Positions 44,973 through 53,281 of a stretch of DNA of 64,000 bases are shown piece after piece. The DNA is taken from contig JAUXNG010000094.1 in assembly GCA_030682835.1 (NCBI GenBank), forward strand, positions 48,702-112,701, given 5' to 3'. Both the position numbers and the translations under genes were made by a program. Position 1 is the first letter of the stretch, and the number at the start of each line of letters is the position of its first letter. This DNA is from Hydrogenophaga sp. GTDB lineage: Bacteria > Pseudomonadota > Gammaproteobacteria > Burkholderiales > Burkholderiaceae_C. Below the pieces are notes generated by a model. The model searched no databases. It had not been told where the DNA came from and saw only the letters and a program-made list of their open reading frames with translations.

Positions 44973-46511
44973 ATGGGCGCTGCGCTGTGCGTGGCGATCC
45001 GCGTCGATGCCTCCGCGGTCATCGGCACCGGGCATCTCAAACGCTGCCTGTCGCTGGTGATGGCCTTGATCGAACAAGGTGCGCAGGTGAGTCTGGTCAC
45101 GCGAGCGCTCGACGGCGTGGCGGCGCAGGTGCTGCGCGACGCGCCCTGCCCGGTGCGCTGGTTGCCGGCACCCACCCATGCGCTGGCCCCCGACAGCACC
45201 GCCACACCGCACGCCGCATGGGCGGGCGTGTCCTGGCAGCAGGACGCCCACGACACCGCGAGCGCACTGCGAACCGAGCGACCCGACTGGCTGGTGGTGG
45301 ACCACTACGCGTTCGACGCGCGCTGGCACGGCGCGCTTCGTGATTCGCTGGCCAGCTGCCTGCTCGTCATGGACGACACCGCAGACCGCACGCTCTCGCC
45401 CGATGCGCTGCTCGACCACAACTGGGCGCCAGACCACCGCGCCAAATACGCCGACCGGCTGACGCAAAAGCCGGACTGGCTGGCAGGCCCGCGTTACGCC
45501 CTGCTCTCACCCACCTACCGCAGCGCAGAACGCTACCGCTACCAGGCTGACGTGCGCAGCATCGGCATTTTCATGGGCGGCACCGACCCCGGCGGCGTCT
45601 CGGGCCGGGTGCTGGCTGCTTGCCGCGTGGCGGGTTTTGCTGGCTCCATCGAAGTGGTGTCCACCTCGGCCAGTCCGCACCTGCACGAACTGCGCAACGC
45701 CTGTACCCAAGACCCCTGCGTCGTGCTCACGCTGGACGAACCCGACCTCGCGGCCTTCTTCGCGCGGCACGACCTGCAGATCGGCGCCGGCGGCGGCGCG
45801 AGCTGGGAACGATGCTGCATCGGTGCGCCCACCATCGCCATCGCGGTGGCGGCCAACCAGGCTGCCGTGGTGCCGGGCCTGGCCACGCTCGGAGCGGTGC
45901 GCGCCGCCACGGAAGCCACCCTGCCGCGCACGCTGCGAGAACTGATCCACGACCCGTCCGCGCGGCGGTCGCTGTCCAGCACCGCCGCCGCGCTGGTCGA
46001 TGGCCGTGGCGCCCAGCGCGTCGCTCTGCATCTGCTGCGCGGCACGCTCCGGCTCCGCCCCGCCAATTTGGCCGATGCACCGCTCCTGCACGCGTGGCGC
46101 AACCACGAGGCGGTGCGAGCGGTCTCGGGCAACAGCGAGCCGATTGCGTTTGACAGCCACCAGGCCTGGATGCAGCGCACGCTGCAGTCCCCCGACCGCT
46201 GGCTGTGGGTTGCGCAGGTGGGCGATCTGCCGGTGGGCAGCATCCGCTTCGACCAGCTGGCACCGGATCGGCTTGAGGTCTCACTCTACACCGACCCCCA
46301 GCTGCAAGGCCTGGGTCTTGGAGCCCGCCTGCTGCGCGCGGGTGAACAGCAGATGCGCGACAGCCTGACCACCCCGTTCACGGTGGACGCCAGCGTGCTC
46401 GCAGGCAACACCGCATCCCGGAAGCTCTTTGAAGGCAACGGCTACCATGGTGGCCCGCTGCGCTACCAAAAATCCGTCGGCGCCGCCGACTCCGACAGGC
46501 ACCACCCATGA
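44973..46511 (+). CDS. pseG: PseG-PseH fusion: UDP-sugar hydrolase plus N-acetyltransferase
   Basis: A 512-residue two-domain protein. Residues about 1-345 are PseG, the hydrolase that removes UDP from 2,4-diacetamido-2,4,6-trideoxy-beta-L-altropyranose. It has the N-terminal VDASAVIGTGHLKRCLSL, with His21 as candidate catalytic base, and IGAGGGASWERCCIGAP in the GT-B-like C-lobe. Residues about 355-512 are a GNAT acetyltransferase (LRPANLADAPLLHAWRNHEAVR; acetyl-CoA loop QGLGLGARLL) corresponding to PseH, which acetylates the C4 amine before hydrolysis. The two consecutive activities therefore lie in one chain, in the order G then H. ATG 44973 is used rather than the TTG at 44967. The stop overlaps pseI (ATGA). 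Confidence 0.92.
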   Translation: MGAALCVAIRVDASAVIGTGHLKRCLSLVMALIEQGAQVSLVTRALDGVAAQVLRDAPCPVRWLPAPTHALAPDSTATPHAAWAGVSWQQDAHDTASALRTERPDWLVVDHYAFDARWHGALRDSLASCLLVMDDTADRTLSPDALLDHNWAPDHRAKYADRLTQKPDWLAGPRYALLSPTYRSAERYRYQADVRSIGIFMGGTDPGGVSGRVLAACRVAGFAGSIEVVSTSASPHLHELRNACTQDPCVVLTLDEPDLAAFFARHDLQIGAGGGASWERCCIGAPTIAIAVAANQAAVVPGLATLGAVRAATEATLPRTLRELIHDPSARRSLSSTAAALVDGRGAQRVALHLLRGTLRLRPANLADAPLLHAWRNHEAVRAVSGNSEPIAFDSHQAWMQRTLQSPDRWLWVAQVGDLPVGSIRFDQLAPDRLEVSLYTDPQLQGLGLGARLLRAGEQQMRDSLTTPFTVDASVLAGNTASRKLFEGNGYHGGPLRYQKSVGAADSDRHHP

Positions 46512-47566
46512 AGATCCTTGACCGTGAGATCGGCCCCGGACACCGCCCCTACCTGATCGCCGAAATGTCGGGCAACCACAACCAGTCGCTGGACCGCGCG
46601 CTGGCCATCGTGGACGCCGCTGCCGCGCACGGCGCCGACGCCATCAAGCTGCAGACCTACACCGCCGACACGATGACGCTGAACCTGCGCACGCCGGGTT
46701 TCGTGATCGACGATCCCAAAAGCCTGTGGGCCGGGCGCCAGCTCTACGAGCTGTACGAGGAAGCCCACACCCCCTGGGAATGGCACGCCCCCATCATGAA
46801 ACGGGCAGCCCAACACGGCGTGCACTGCTTCAGCACCCCGTTCGATTTCACATCGGTGGACTTCCTCGAATCGCTGAACGTGCCGGCCTACAAGATCGCC
46901 TCGTTCGAAAACACCGACCTGCCGCTGATCCGCCGCGTGGCCGCCACCGGAAAGCCCATGATCATGTCCACCGGCATGGCCACCGCGGGCGAGATCGACG
47001 AAGCCGTGCGCGCCGCGCGCGAGGCCGGCTGCCGCGATCTGGTGCTGCTCAAGTGCACCAGCACCTACCCCGCCACCGCCGACAACACCAACGTATCGAC
47101 CATCCCGCACATGCGCACGCTGTTCGGTTGCGAGGTCGGCCTGTCGGACCACACGATGGGCTGTGGCGTCTCGGTGGCCGCCACTGCGCTGGGCGCCACG
47201 GTGATCGAAAAACACTTCACCCTGAACCGCGGCGACGGCGGCGTGGATTCAAGTTTTTCGATGGAACCGCACGAGCTGCTCCAGCTGCGCGAGGAAACCG
47301 AACGCGCCTGGCAGGCGGTTGGCCGGGTGAGCTACGGCCCCACCGCCGCGGAAGTGAAATCGCTCGCCTTTCGCCGTTCGCTCTACATCGCCCGGGACCT
47401 GAAAGCCGGCGACGTGCTCACGCGTGAGAACCTGCGCTGTGTGCGCCCCGGCTTCGGTCTGCCTCCACGCCACCTCGACAGCCTGCTCGGACAGCCCATC
47501 GGGCAGGACGTGACGGCCGGCACGCCCATGGCCTGGGCCTTGCTGAGCGGGAGCCCGCAGACATGA
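46508..47566 (+). CDS. pseI: Pseudaminic acid synthase
   Basis: A 352-residue NeuB-family TIM-barrel synthase with a C-terminal SAF (antifreeze-like) domain (about residues 288-348). It condenses phosphoenolpyruvate with the PseG product to give pseudaminic acid. Family motifs include LIAEMSGNHNQSLDRAL, ADAIKLQTYTADTMT, TPFDFTSVDFLESLNVPAYKIAS, STGMATAGEIDEAV, LLKCTSTYPA and GLSDHTMGCGVSVAATALGA. The EMSGNHNQ form distinguishes PseI from sialic acid (NeuB) and legionaminic acid synthases. It overlaps both its upstream and downstream neighbours by ATGA. Confidence 0.95.
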   Translation: MKILDREIGPGHRPYLIAEMSGNHNQSLDRALAIVDAAAAHGADAIKLQTYTADTMTLNLRTPGFVIDDPKSLWAGRQLYELYEEAHTPWEWHAPIMKRAAQHGVHCFSTPFDFTSVDFLESLNVPAYKIASFENTDLPLIRRVAATGKPMIMSTGMATAGEIDEAVRAAREAGCRDLVLLKCTSTYPATADNTNVSTIPHMRTLFGCEVGLSDHTMGCGVSVAATALGATVIEKHFTLNRGDGGVDSSFSMEPHELLQLREETERAWQAVGRVSYGPTAAEVKSLAFRRSLYIARDLKAGDVLTRENLRCVRPGFGLPPRHLDSLLGQPIGQDVTAGTPMAWALLSGSPQT

Positions 47567-49398
47567 GCGGTCGCTGGACCGCCACGTCCGCCGGGCTGAC
47601 CCGCAGCCGCTGGCTGCAGATGCCCATCGATCTGTGCCTTGTCGCCCTCGCCTGGTGGCTGGCCTTCTGGCTGCGCTTCAACCTGGACACACCCGACGAG
47701 TTCCTGCAGATCCTGCTGGACACGCTGGCCTGGCCGCTGCTGGGTTATGCCGCCTGCCTCATGGCGTGGGGGGTTTACCGCCACATCTGGCGCTTCACCA
47801 GCATGGCCGAGCTCACGCGCCTGGCATCGGGTGTGGCGCTGGCGGGTCTGCTCACGGCAGCGGCGGTGCTGATGCTGCGGGTGGAGTTTTTTCCACGCTC
47901 GGTGCTGCTGCTGCACCCCATGCTCGCGCTGATGTTGCTGGGCGCCGCGCGCGCGGGTGCACGGCTGCTGCTCACCGGGCAGCCGGCCTCCCGCCCGGCC
48001 GGGCAGGGGCTGCTGCTGGTCGGCTCGGCCAAGGACGCCGCTGACGCCCTGCCCAGCTTGCGCAGTGCGCGTCTGTGGTCGCCCGTGGGCATCATCAGCC
48101 CGATCGCTGGTGAGCAGGGTCGAACGCTGCAGGGTCTTAACGTGCTGGGGGGTCTGGGCGACCTGCCGCGCGTGGCCAAGCAGGTCGGGGCCGCGGCTGC
48201 GCTGGTGGTGTCAGCCCCCGGCTCGGAGGCACGGCGCCAGGCCCTGATGAGCGCAAGTGACGCCGGCCTGCCCTTGCTCACCATGCCGCGGCCTGACGAA
48301 TGGCTGCGTGCCGAGCCCGGCGCCTTGCGCAAGGTCGAGCTGGACGACCTGCTGGGCCGGGCCGCCGTGGCGCTGGACGAAAACGGCTTGTCGCAACTGA
48401 TCGCCGGACAGACCGTGCTGGTGACGGGTGCCGGCGGCTCCATCGGCTCGGAGCTGTGCCGCCAGATTGCGCGCTTCGGCGTGGCCCGGCTGGTCTGCGT
48501 CGACGTGTCGGAATACGCGATCTACCAGCTGGAGCAGGAGCTACGGGCGGCCCACCCGCAGATGCAGGGCCTGTACTACACGGCCAACGTGCGCGAGTCG
48601 GACCGCCTGCTCGCCATCGCGCAGCAGCACCGGCCCGCCGTGGTGTTCCATGCCGCGGCATACAAACACGTGCCCCTGATGGAATCGCTCAACGAGATCG
48701 AGGCCTTGCGCACCAACGTGCTCGGCACGCTCAACGCCGCCCGGGTGGCCGGCGCCGTGGGTGCACAGCGCTTCGTGCTGATCTCCACCGACAAGGCCGT
48801 CAACCCCACCAACGTCATGGGGGCCAGCAAGCGGCTGGCCGAACAGGTGCTGCAGGCCGTGGCGGGCGAGCACCCGTCCACGCGCTACGTGGCGGTGCGC
48901 TTCGGCAACGTGCTGGGCTCCAGTGGCTCGGTGGTGCCACTGTTCACGGCGCAGATCGCGCGCGGCGGCCCGGTGACGGTGACGCACCCGGACATCGTGC
49001 GTTACTTCATGACGATCCCCGAGGCGGCCCAGCTGGTGCTGCAGGCCGGGTTGATGGGCCAGTCGCGCCAGATTTTCGTGCTCGACATGGGCGAGCCTGT
49101 AAAGATTGTCGAGCTGGCGAAGCTGCTGATCCGGCTGTCGGGGCAGACCGAGCAGGACGTGCCCATCGCCTTCACCGGGCTGCGCCCGGGTGAGAAGCTC
49201 TACGAGGAACTGCTGGCCAACGACGAAACCACGGTGCCTACCCCGCACCCCAAACTCCGCATCGCCAAGGTGGCGGCGTCGGTGGTCGAGGCCGATCCGG
49301 TCAGCGCCTGGATCGCCGGCGCCGGGCCGGCCCCCGAAGCCGCGACCACGCGCCAGTGGCTGCGCTCGCTGGTGCCGGAATACACGCCGATGGGTTGA
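47563..49398 (+). CDS. WbpM-type membrane UDP-HexNAc 4,6-dehydratase
   Basis: A 611-residue FlaA1/WbpM/CapD-type nucleotide-sugar dehydratase. About four N-terminal transmembrane helices (residues 20-135) precede a CoA-binding-like Rossmann domain (about 145-260) and the catalytic SDR domain. The NADP motif TGAGGSIGSE is at 288-297, and STDKAVNPTNVMGASK ends in Met419-xxx-Lys423, where Met replaces the usual Tyr, as in WbpM. It makes UDP-4-keto-6-deoxy-HexNAc with retained stereochemistry, a precursor of D-QuiNAc, D-FucNAc or bacillosamine. It is the last gene of the cluster and overlaps pseI by ATGA. No 4-reductase or matching aminotransferase is present here. Confidence 0.92.
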   Translation: MSGRWTATSAGLTRSRWLQMPIDLCLVALAWWLAFWLRFNLDTPDEFLQILLDTLAWPLLGYAACLMAWGVYRHIWRFTSMAELTRLASGVALAGLLTAAAVLMLRVEFFPRSVLLLHPMLALMLLGAARAGARLLLTGQPASRPAGQGLLLVGSAKDAADALPSLRSARLWSPVGIISPIAGEQGRTLQGLNVLGGLGDLPRVAKQVGAAAALVVSAPGSEARRQALMSASDAGLPLLTMPRPDEWLRAEPGALRKVELDDLLGRAAVALDENGLSQLIAGQTVLVTGAGGSIGSELCRQIARFGVARLVCVDVSEYAIYQLEQELRAAHPQMQGLYYTANVRESDRLLAIAQQHRPAVVFHAAAYKHVPLMESLNEIEALRTNVLGTLNAARVAGAVGAQRFVLISTDKAVNPTNVMGASKRLAEQVLQAVAGEHPSTRYVAVRFGNVLGSSGSVVPLFTAQIARGGPVTVTHPDIVRYFMTIPEAAQLVLQAGLMGQSRQIFVLDMGEPVKIVELAKLLIRLSGQTEQDVPIAFTGLRPGEKLYEELLANDETTVPTPHPKLRIAKVAASVVEADPVSAWIAGAGPAPEAATTRQWLRSLVPEYTPMG

Positions 49399-49444
49399 AG
49401 CGGTGAGTCAGGTCGGCCTGCCTGATCCGGCAAACACCGCGGCA

Positions 49445-49510
49445 CTGGCTTTGCCAGGCCGCAGGTGTTGCCCCCTTGAGGGGGTCGCGCGGAGCGCGGC
49501 AGGGGTGAGC
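49445..49510. repeat. GC-rich hairpin repeat between convergent glycan and liv operons
   Basis: Contains CCCCCTTGAGGGGG (49471-49484) and a CGCGCGGAGCGCG stretch, with GGCTTTGCCAGGCC upstream. Read on the minus strand, it matches the dispersed repeat family seen at 63015-63062 and 7871-7920. It lies between convergent genes and may serve as a two-way terminator. Confidence 0.55.
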
Positions 49511-49511
49511 T

Positions 49512-50228
49512 TCAATGCCCCAGGTAGGCCTCGCGCACCTTGGGATCGGTCAGCAGGTCCTTGCCGCTGCCGGTCATGGTGATCTCACCCGAATCCATTA
49601 CATAGCCGCGGTCGGCGATCTGCAGGGCGCGCTGCGCGTTCTGCTCCACCAGCAGGATCGTCACGCCCTGGGCGGACACATCGCGCACCACCTCGAAGAT
49701 CTTGTCGACCATGATGGGCGACAGGCCCATGGAGGGCTCGTCGAGCAGCAGCACCTTGGGCTGGCTCATCAGCGCGCGGGCCATGGCCAGCATCTGCTGC
49801 TCGCCACCGCTCATGGTGCCGGCCAGCTGGTCCTTGCGTTCGCGCAGACGCGGGAAGATACCGAACATGCGCTCGATGTCGTCGGCGATGCCCGCCTTGT
49901 CGGTGCGGATGTAGGCGCCCATCTGCAGGTTTTCGGTGATGGTCATGCGCGTGAACACGCCGCGCCCTTCCGGCACCATGGCCAGACCTTGTTTGACCAG
50001 GTCCCACGCGCCCTTGCCTTTGATGCTCTTGCCCAGGTATTCGATGTCGCCGCCTTCGAAGGCCAGCGAACCCGTGACCGCCTTCATGGTCGTGGTTTTG
50101 CCCGCGCCGTTGGAGCCGATCAGCGAGATCAGCTCGCCTTCGTTCACCTCCAGGTCGATGCCTTTGACTGCCTTGATGCCGCCGTAGGCGACCTTCAAGC
50201 CGCTGACTTTGAGTAGTGTGTTTGCCAT
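49512..50228 (-). CDS. livF: Branched-chain amino acid ABC transporter ATP-binding protein LivF
   Basis: A 238-residue ABC ATPase of the LivF type. The Walker A motif GSNGAGKTTT is at about residues 37-46, the signature is MSGGEQQM and Walker B is LLLDEPSMGL. The C-terminal VREAYLGH ending is typical of LivF. With LivG it powers import of branched-chain amino acids or related substrates through LivH/LivM. It is the last gene of the livHMGF operon, 12 bases after livG. Confidence 0.93.
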   Translation of the reverse strand: MANTLLKVSGLKVAYGGIKAVKGIDLEVNEGELISLIGSNGAGKTTTMKAVTGSLAFEGGDIEYLGKSIKGKGAWDLVKQGLAMVPEGRGVFTRMTITENLQMGAYIRTDKAGIADDIERMFGIFPRLRERKDQLAGTMSGGEQQMLAMARALMSQPKVLLLDEPSMGLSPIMVDKIFEVVRDVSAQGVTILLVEQNAQRALQIADRGYVMDSGEITMTGSGKDLLTDPKVREAYLGH

Positions 50229-50240
50229 GTTGTTCTTTCC

Positions 50241-51011
50241 TCAAGCGCCGCCGGTACCCAGGTAGGCCTCGATCACCTTGGGGTTGCTTTGCACTTCGGC
50301 TGGCGTGCCCGACGCGAGTTGTTTGCCGTAGTCGAGCACGGTCACCCGGTCGCACAGACCCATGACCAGCTTCACGTCGTGTTCAATTAGCAGGATGGTG
50401 CGGTTGTCCTTGCGGATGCGGTCGATCAGTTCGCGCAGCATCACTTTCTCTGTCGCGTTCATGCCGGCAGCCGGTTCGTCCAGCGCGATCAGCTGCGGGT
50501 CGGTGGCCAGGGCGCGCGCAATTTCCAGCCGTCGCTGGTCGCCGTAGCTCAGCGTGCGCGACTTGTAGTCGGCAAACTTGGCAATCCCCACGTACTCCAG
50601 CAGCTCACGAGCCCGGGCTGTGATCTCGGCCTCTTCGCGCTTGAAACCGGGCGTGCGCAGCACGGCACCGATCAGGCCCGAATGGGTGCGCACGTGGCGC
50701 CCGACCATCACGTTTTCCAGCGCAGTCATTTCGGCGAACAGGCGGATGTTCTGGAAGGTACGGGCGATGCCCGCCTTGGCCACTTCGTGCACCGCCGTGG
50801 GCGTGTAGGGCTTGCCCGCCAGCTCGAAGGTGCCGCCGTCGGGCGTGTACAGGCCGGTCAGCACGTTGAAGAAGGTGGTCTTGCCGGCGCCGTTCGGCCC
50901 GATCAGGCCATACACCTGTCCGCGCTGGATTTCCATGCCCACATCGCTGAGGGCCTGCAGTCCGCCGAAACGCTTGGAGACGTTGGCAACCTTGAGAATG
51001 GTTTCTGTCAT
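50241..51011 (-). CDS. livG: Branched-chain amino acid ABC transporter ATP-binding protein LivG
   Basis: A 256-residue ABC ATPase of the LivG type. It carries Walker A GPNGAGKTTF, the RTFQNIRLFAEMTALENVMVGRH stretch that marks LivG, the signature LSYGDQRRLEIARAL and Walker B LIALDEPAAGMN. It pairs with LivF on the cytoplasmic face of the LivHM permease. Thirteen bases separate it from livM. Confidence 0.93.
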   Translation of the reverse strand: MTETILKVANVSKRFGGLQALSDVGMEIQRGQVYGLIGPNGAGKTTFFNVLTGLYTPDGGTFELAGKPYTPTAVHEVAKAGIARTFQNIRLFAEMTALENVMVGRHVRTHSGLIGAVLRTPGFKREEAEITARARELLEYVGIAKFADYKSRTLSYGDQRRLEIARALATDPQLIALDEPAAGMNATEKVMLRELIDRIRKDNRTILLIEHDVKLVMGLCDRVTVLDYGKQLASGTPAEVQSNPKVIEAYLGTGGA

Positions 51012-51024
51012 ATCAAGGCTCCGC

Positions 51025-52110
51025 TTATTTGCTCAGGGATTTGCCGTGCTCAGGCGCCGGCCACAAGCCCTTGGGGCGGATCAGCATGACCACCACCATG
51101 GCCAGCGCGATCAGCAGCTGGCGCAGGATTTCGGGGGCCAGACGTCCGTCGGTCATGGCTGTGAGGGGGTGCGCCACGTGGCGCAGCAGCTCGGGCAGGC
51201 CGGCCAGCAGCAAGGCGCCCAGGATCACGCCGGGAATGTGTCCGATGCCACCCAGCACCACCATGGCCACCACCATCACCGATTCCATGAGCGAGAACGA
51301 CTCGGGTGACACAAATCGCTGGAAGGACGCGAACAGCACGCCCGACACGCCGCCGAACGATGCACCCATGCCGAAGGCTAGCAGCTTCAGGTTGCGCGTG
51401 TTCAGGCCCATGGCCTTGGCCGCGATCTCGTCTTCGCGGATGGCCATCCAGGCGCGGCCGATGCGCGAGTCCTGCAGGCGGTAGGAAATGATCACCGCCA
51501 GCACCACGAAGAACAGGAACAGGTAGTAGTACAGCGTGACCGGCTGGAAGGTGTAATCGCCAATCGTCAGCCGCTTGCCCAGGTCGAGCCCGAAGACGGA
51601 AATGGTGTCGATCTGGCTGATGCCTTTGGGGCCGTTGGTGATGTTCACCGGGCGGTCCATGTTCAACAGGAAGATGCGGATGATCTCGCCAAAGCCCAGC
51701 GTGATGATGGCCAGGTAGTCACCGCGCAGCTTCAGCGTGGGCGCCCCCAGGATCATGCCGACAATGCCTGCGACCACCGCCGCGAGAATCATCACCCACC
51801 AGATGCTGTAGTGCAGCCCGTTGGGGAACATCGCCTTAATGGCCGGGAAGGTGTCGGCCAGGTGCGGCGAGCCCAGCAGGGCAAAGATGTAGGCCCCCAC
51901 CGCAAAAAACGCGATGTAGCCCAGGTCGAGCAGGCCGGCGTAACCGACCACGATGTTCAGGCCCAGGGCCAGCAGCACGTAGAGCAGCGCAATGTCAAGA
52001 ATGCGCACCCAGGAGTTGCTGCCGGTGGACTGCAGGATGATGGGCAGCAGCAGCAGGGCCGCGGCAGCCAGCAGGAACACGACGAGTTTGCCGATTCTGG
52101 TGTTCATCAT
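51025..52110 (-). CDS. livM: Branched-chain amino acid ABC transporter permease LivM
   Basis: A 361-residue inner-membrane permease with about 9-10 hydrophobic helices. It carries the LivM signature ALGLNIVVGYAGLLDLGYIAFFAVGAY and the EAA-like cytoplasmic loop GRAWMAIREDEIAAKAMGLNTRNLKLLAF that contacts the ATPases. It forms the channel with LivH. It starts 15 bases after the livH stop in the same operon. Confidence 0.93.
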   Translation of the reverse strand: MMNTRIGKLVVFLLAAAALLLLPIILQSTGSNSWVRILDIALLYVLLALGLNIVVGYAGLLDLGYIAFFAVGAYIFALLGSPHLADTFPAIKAMFPNGLHYSIWWVMILAAVVAGIVGMILGAPTLKLRGDYLAIITLGFGEIIRIFLLNMDRPVNITNGPKGISQIDTISVFGLDLGKRLTIGDYTFQPVTLYYYLFLFFVVLAVIISYRLQDSRIGRAWMAIREDEIAAKAMGLNTRNLKLLAFGMGASFGGVSGVLFASFQRFVSPESFSLMESVMVVAMVVLGGIGHIPGVILGALLLAGLPELLRHVAHPLTAMTDGRLAPEILRQLLIALAMVVVMLIRPKGLWPAPEHGKSLSK

Positions 52111-52125
52111 GGTGTTCTCCCAGGG

Positions 52126-53055
52126 TCAGGCGCGGTCGGCCACACGCTCGCCCAGCAGGCCCGAGGGGCGCAGGGTGAGCACGATGGCCAGCACGATGAA
52201 GGCAAAGATGTCGGTGTACTGGCTGCCCAGCACACCGCCGGTGAGTTTGCCCAGGTAACCGGCGCCGAGCGACTCGATGAGACCCAGCGCAATGCCGCCG
52301 ACCACCGCACCCGCCAGGTTGCCAATGCCGCCCATGACGGCTGCCACGAAGGCCTTGAGACCAGGCATGAAGCCCATGGCGTGCTGCACCGTGCCGTAGT
52401 TCGACGCCCACATCACGCCTGCGATGGCTGCCAGCATGGCGCCGATGATGAAGGTGGCCGAAATCACCACATCGGGCTTGATGCCCATGAGGGCCGCCAC
52501 GCGCGGGTTCTCGGCCGTGGCGCGCATGGCCCGCCCCAGGTTGGTGCGGTTGACCAGCCACATCAGCACGGCCAGGGTGATGGCCGTCACGGCCAGGATG
52601 GTCACCTGTGTCACCGAGATCACCGCGCCACCCAGGTGGAACGGCTCCGAGGGCAGCATGGTGGGATAGGACTTGGGGTTGGGCTTCCAGATGATCATGG
52701 CCAGGGTCTGCAGCAGGAGCGACATACCGATGGCCGTGATGAGCGGGGCCAAGCGCGACGAGTTGCGCAACGGCCGGTACGCCAGCTTCTCGATCGTGAA
52801 ATTGAGCGCCGCGCAGACGACCATGGCGATGGCCGTGGCCATCAGCAGCATGAGCCAGCCCGGCAGGTCGGGTGCCGACTCACGCATGCCGGCAATGATC
52901 GTCCAGCTGGTGAGCGCGCCCACCATGAGCACGTCGCCGTGGGCAAAGTTGATGAGTCCGATGATGCCGTACACCATGGTGTAGCCAAGGGCCACCAGCG
53001 CGTACATGCTGCCCAGAACCAGACCGTTGATGATCTGCTGTAGCAAGGTTTCCAT
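52126..53055 (-). CDS. livH: Branched-chain amino acid ABC transporter permease LivH
   Basis: A 309-residue LivH permease opening METLLQQIINGLVLGSMYALVALGYTMVYGIIGLINFAHGDVLM-type sequence (key residues GSMYALVALGYTMVYG at 16-31 and INFAHG at 36-41) and the EAA-like loop GRAMRATAENPRVAALMGI. It is the first gene of the liv operon. No periplasmic binding protein (LivK) gene lies upstream or downstream within the window. The substrate is therefore left as branched-chain amino acids or a related amide or acid. Confidence 0.93.
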   Translation of the reverse strand: METLLQQIINGLVLGSMYALVALGYTMVYGIIGLINFAHGDVLMVGALTSWTIIAGMRESAPDLPGWLMLLMATAIAMVVCAALNFTIEKLAYRPLRNSSRLAPLITAIGMSLLLQTLAMIIWKPNPKSYPTMLPSEPFHLGGAVISVTQVTILAVTAITLAVLMWLVNRTNLGRAMRATAENPRVAALMGIKPDVVISATFIIGAMLAAIAGVMWASNYGTVQHAMGFMPGLKAFVAAVMGGIGNLAGAVVGGIALGLIESLGAGYLGKLTGGVLGSQYTDIFAFIVLAIVLTLRPSGLLGERVADRA

Positions 53056-53112
53056 GAAGTTCTCCGTGAGTTGTATCAGCCCGGGCAGGCGCCCGGTCTG
53101 GCCGCTTCAACT

Positions 53113-53163
53113 TAGCAAAAAACCCGCCAGGCTCGACCTTGAAACAGGACAGACTGCGGGTTG
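53113..53163 (-). terminator. Possible terminator between rarA and livH
   Basis: On the minus strand AACCCGCAG pairs with CTGGCGGGTT (one bulge) across a long loop, followed by a T-run (plus-strand AAAAAA at 53117-53122). It would separate rarA from the liv operon. The long loop lowers confidence. Confidence 0.4.
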
Positions 53164-53281
53164 GTGGCGGGATTGTAGCGACGCGTCACGGCGGGCTGAT
53201 GCGTGTAAGCCCTTAGCAGTCACGGGTTTTCCCTGAATTTTTAGAACGACCGTGCGCTGCATCAGCGCGATTGGCCCGACA

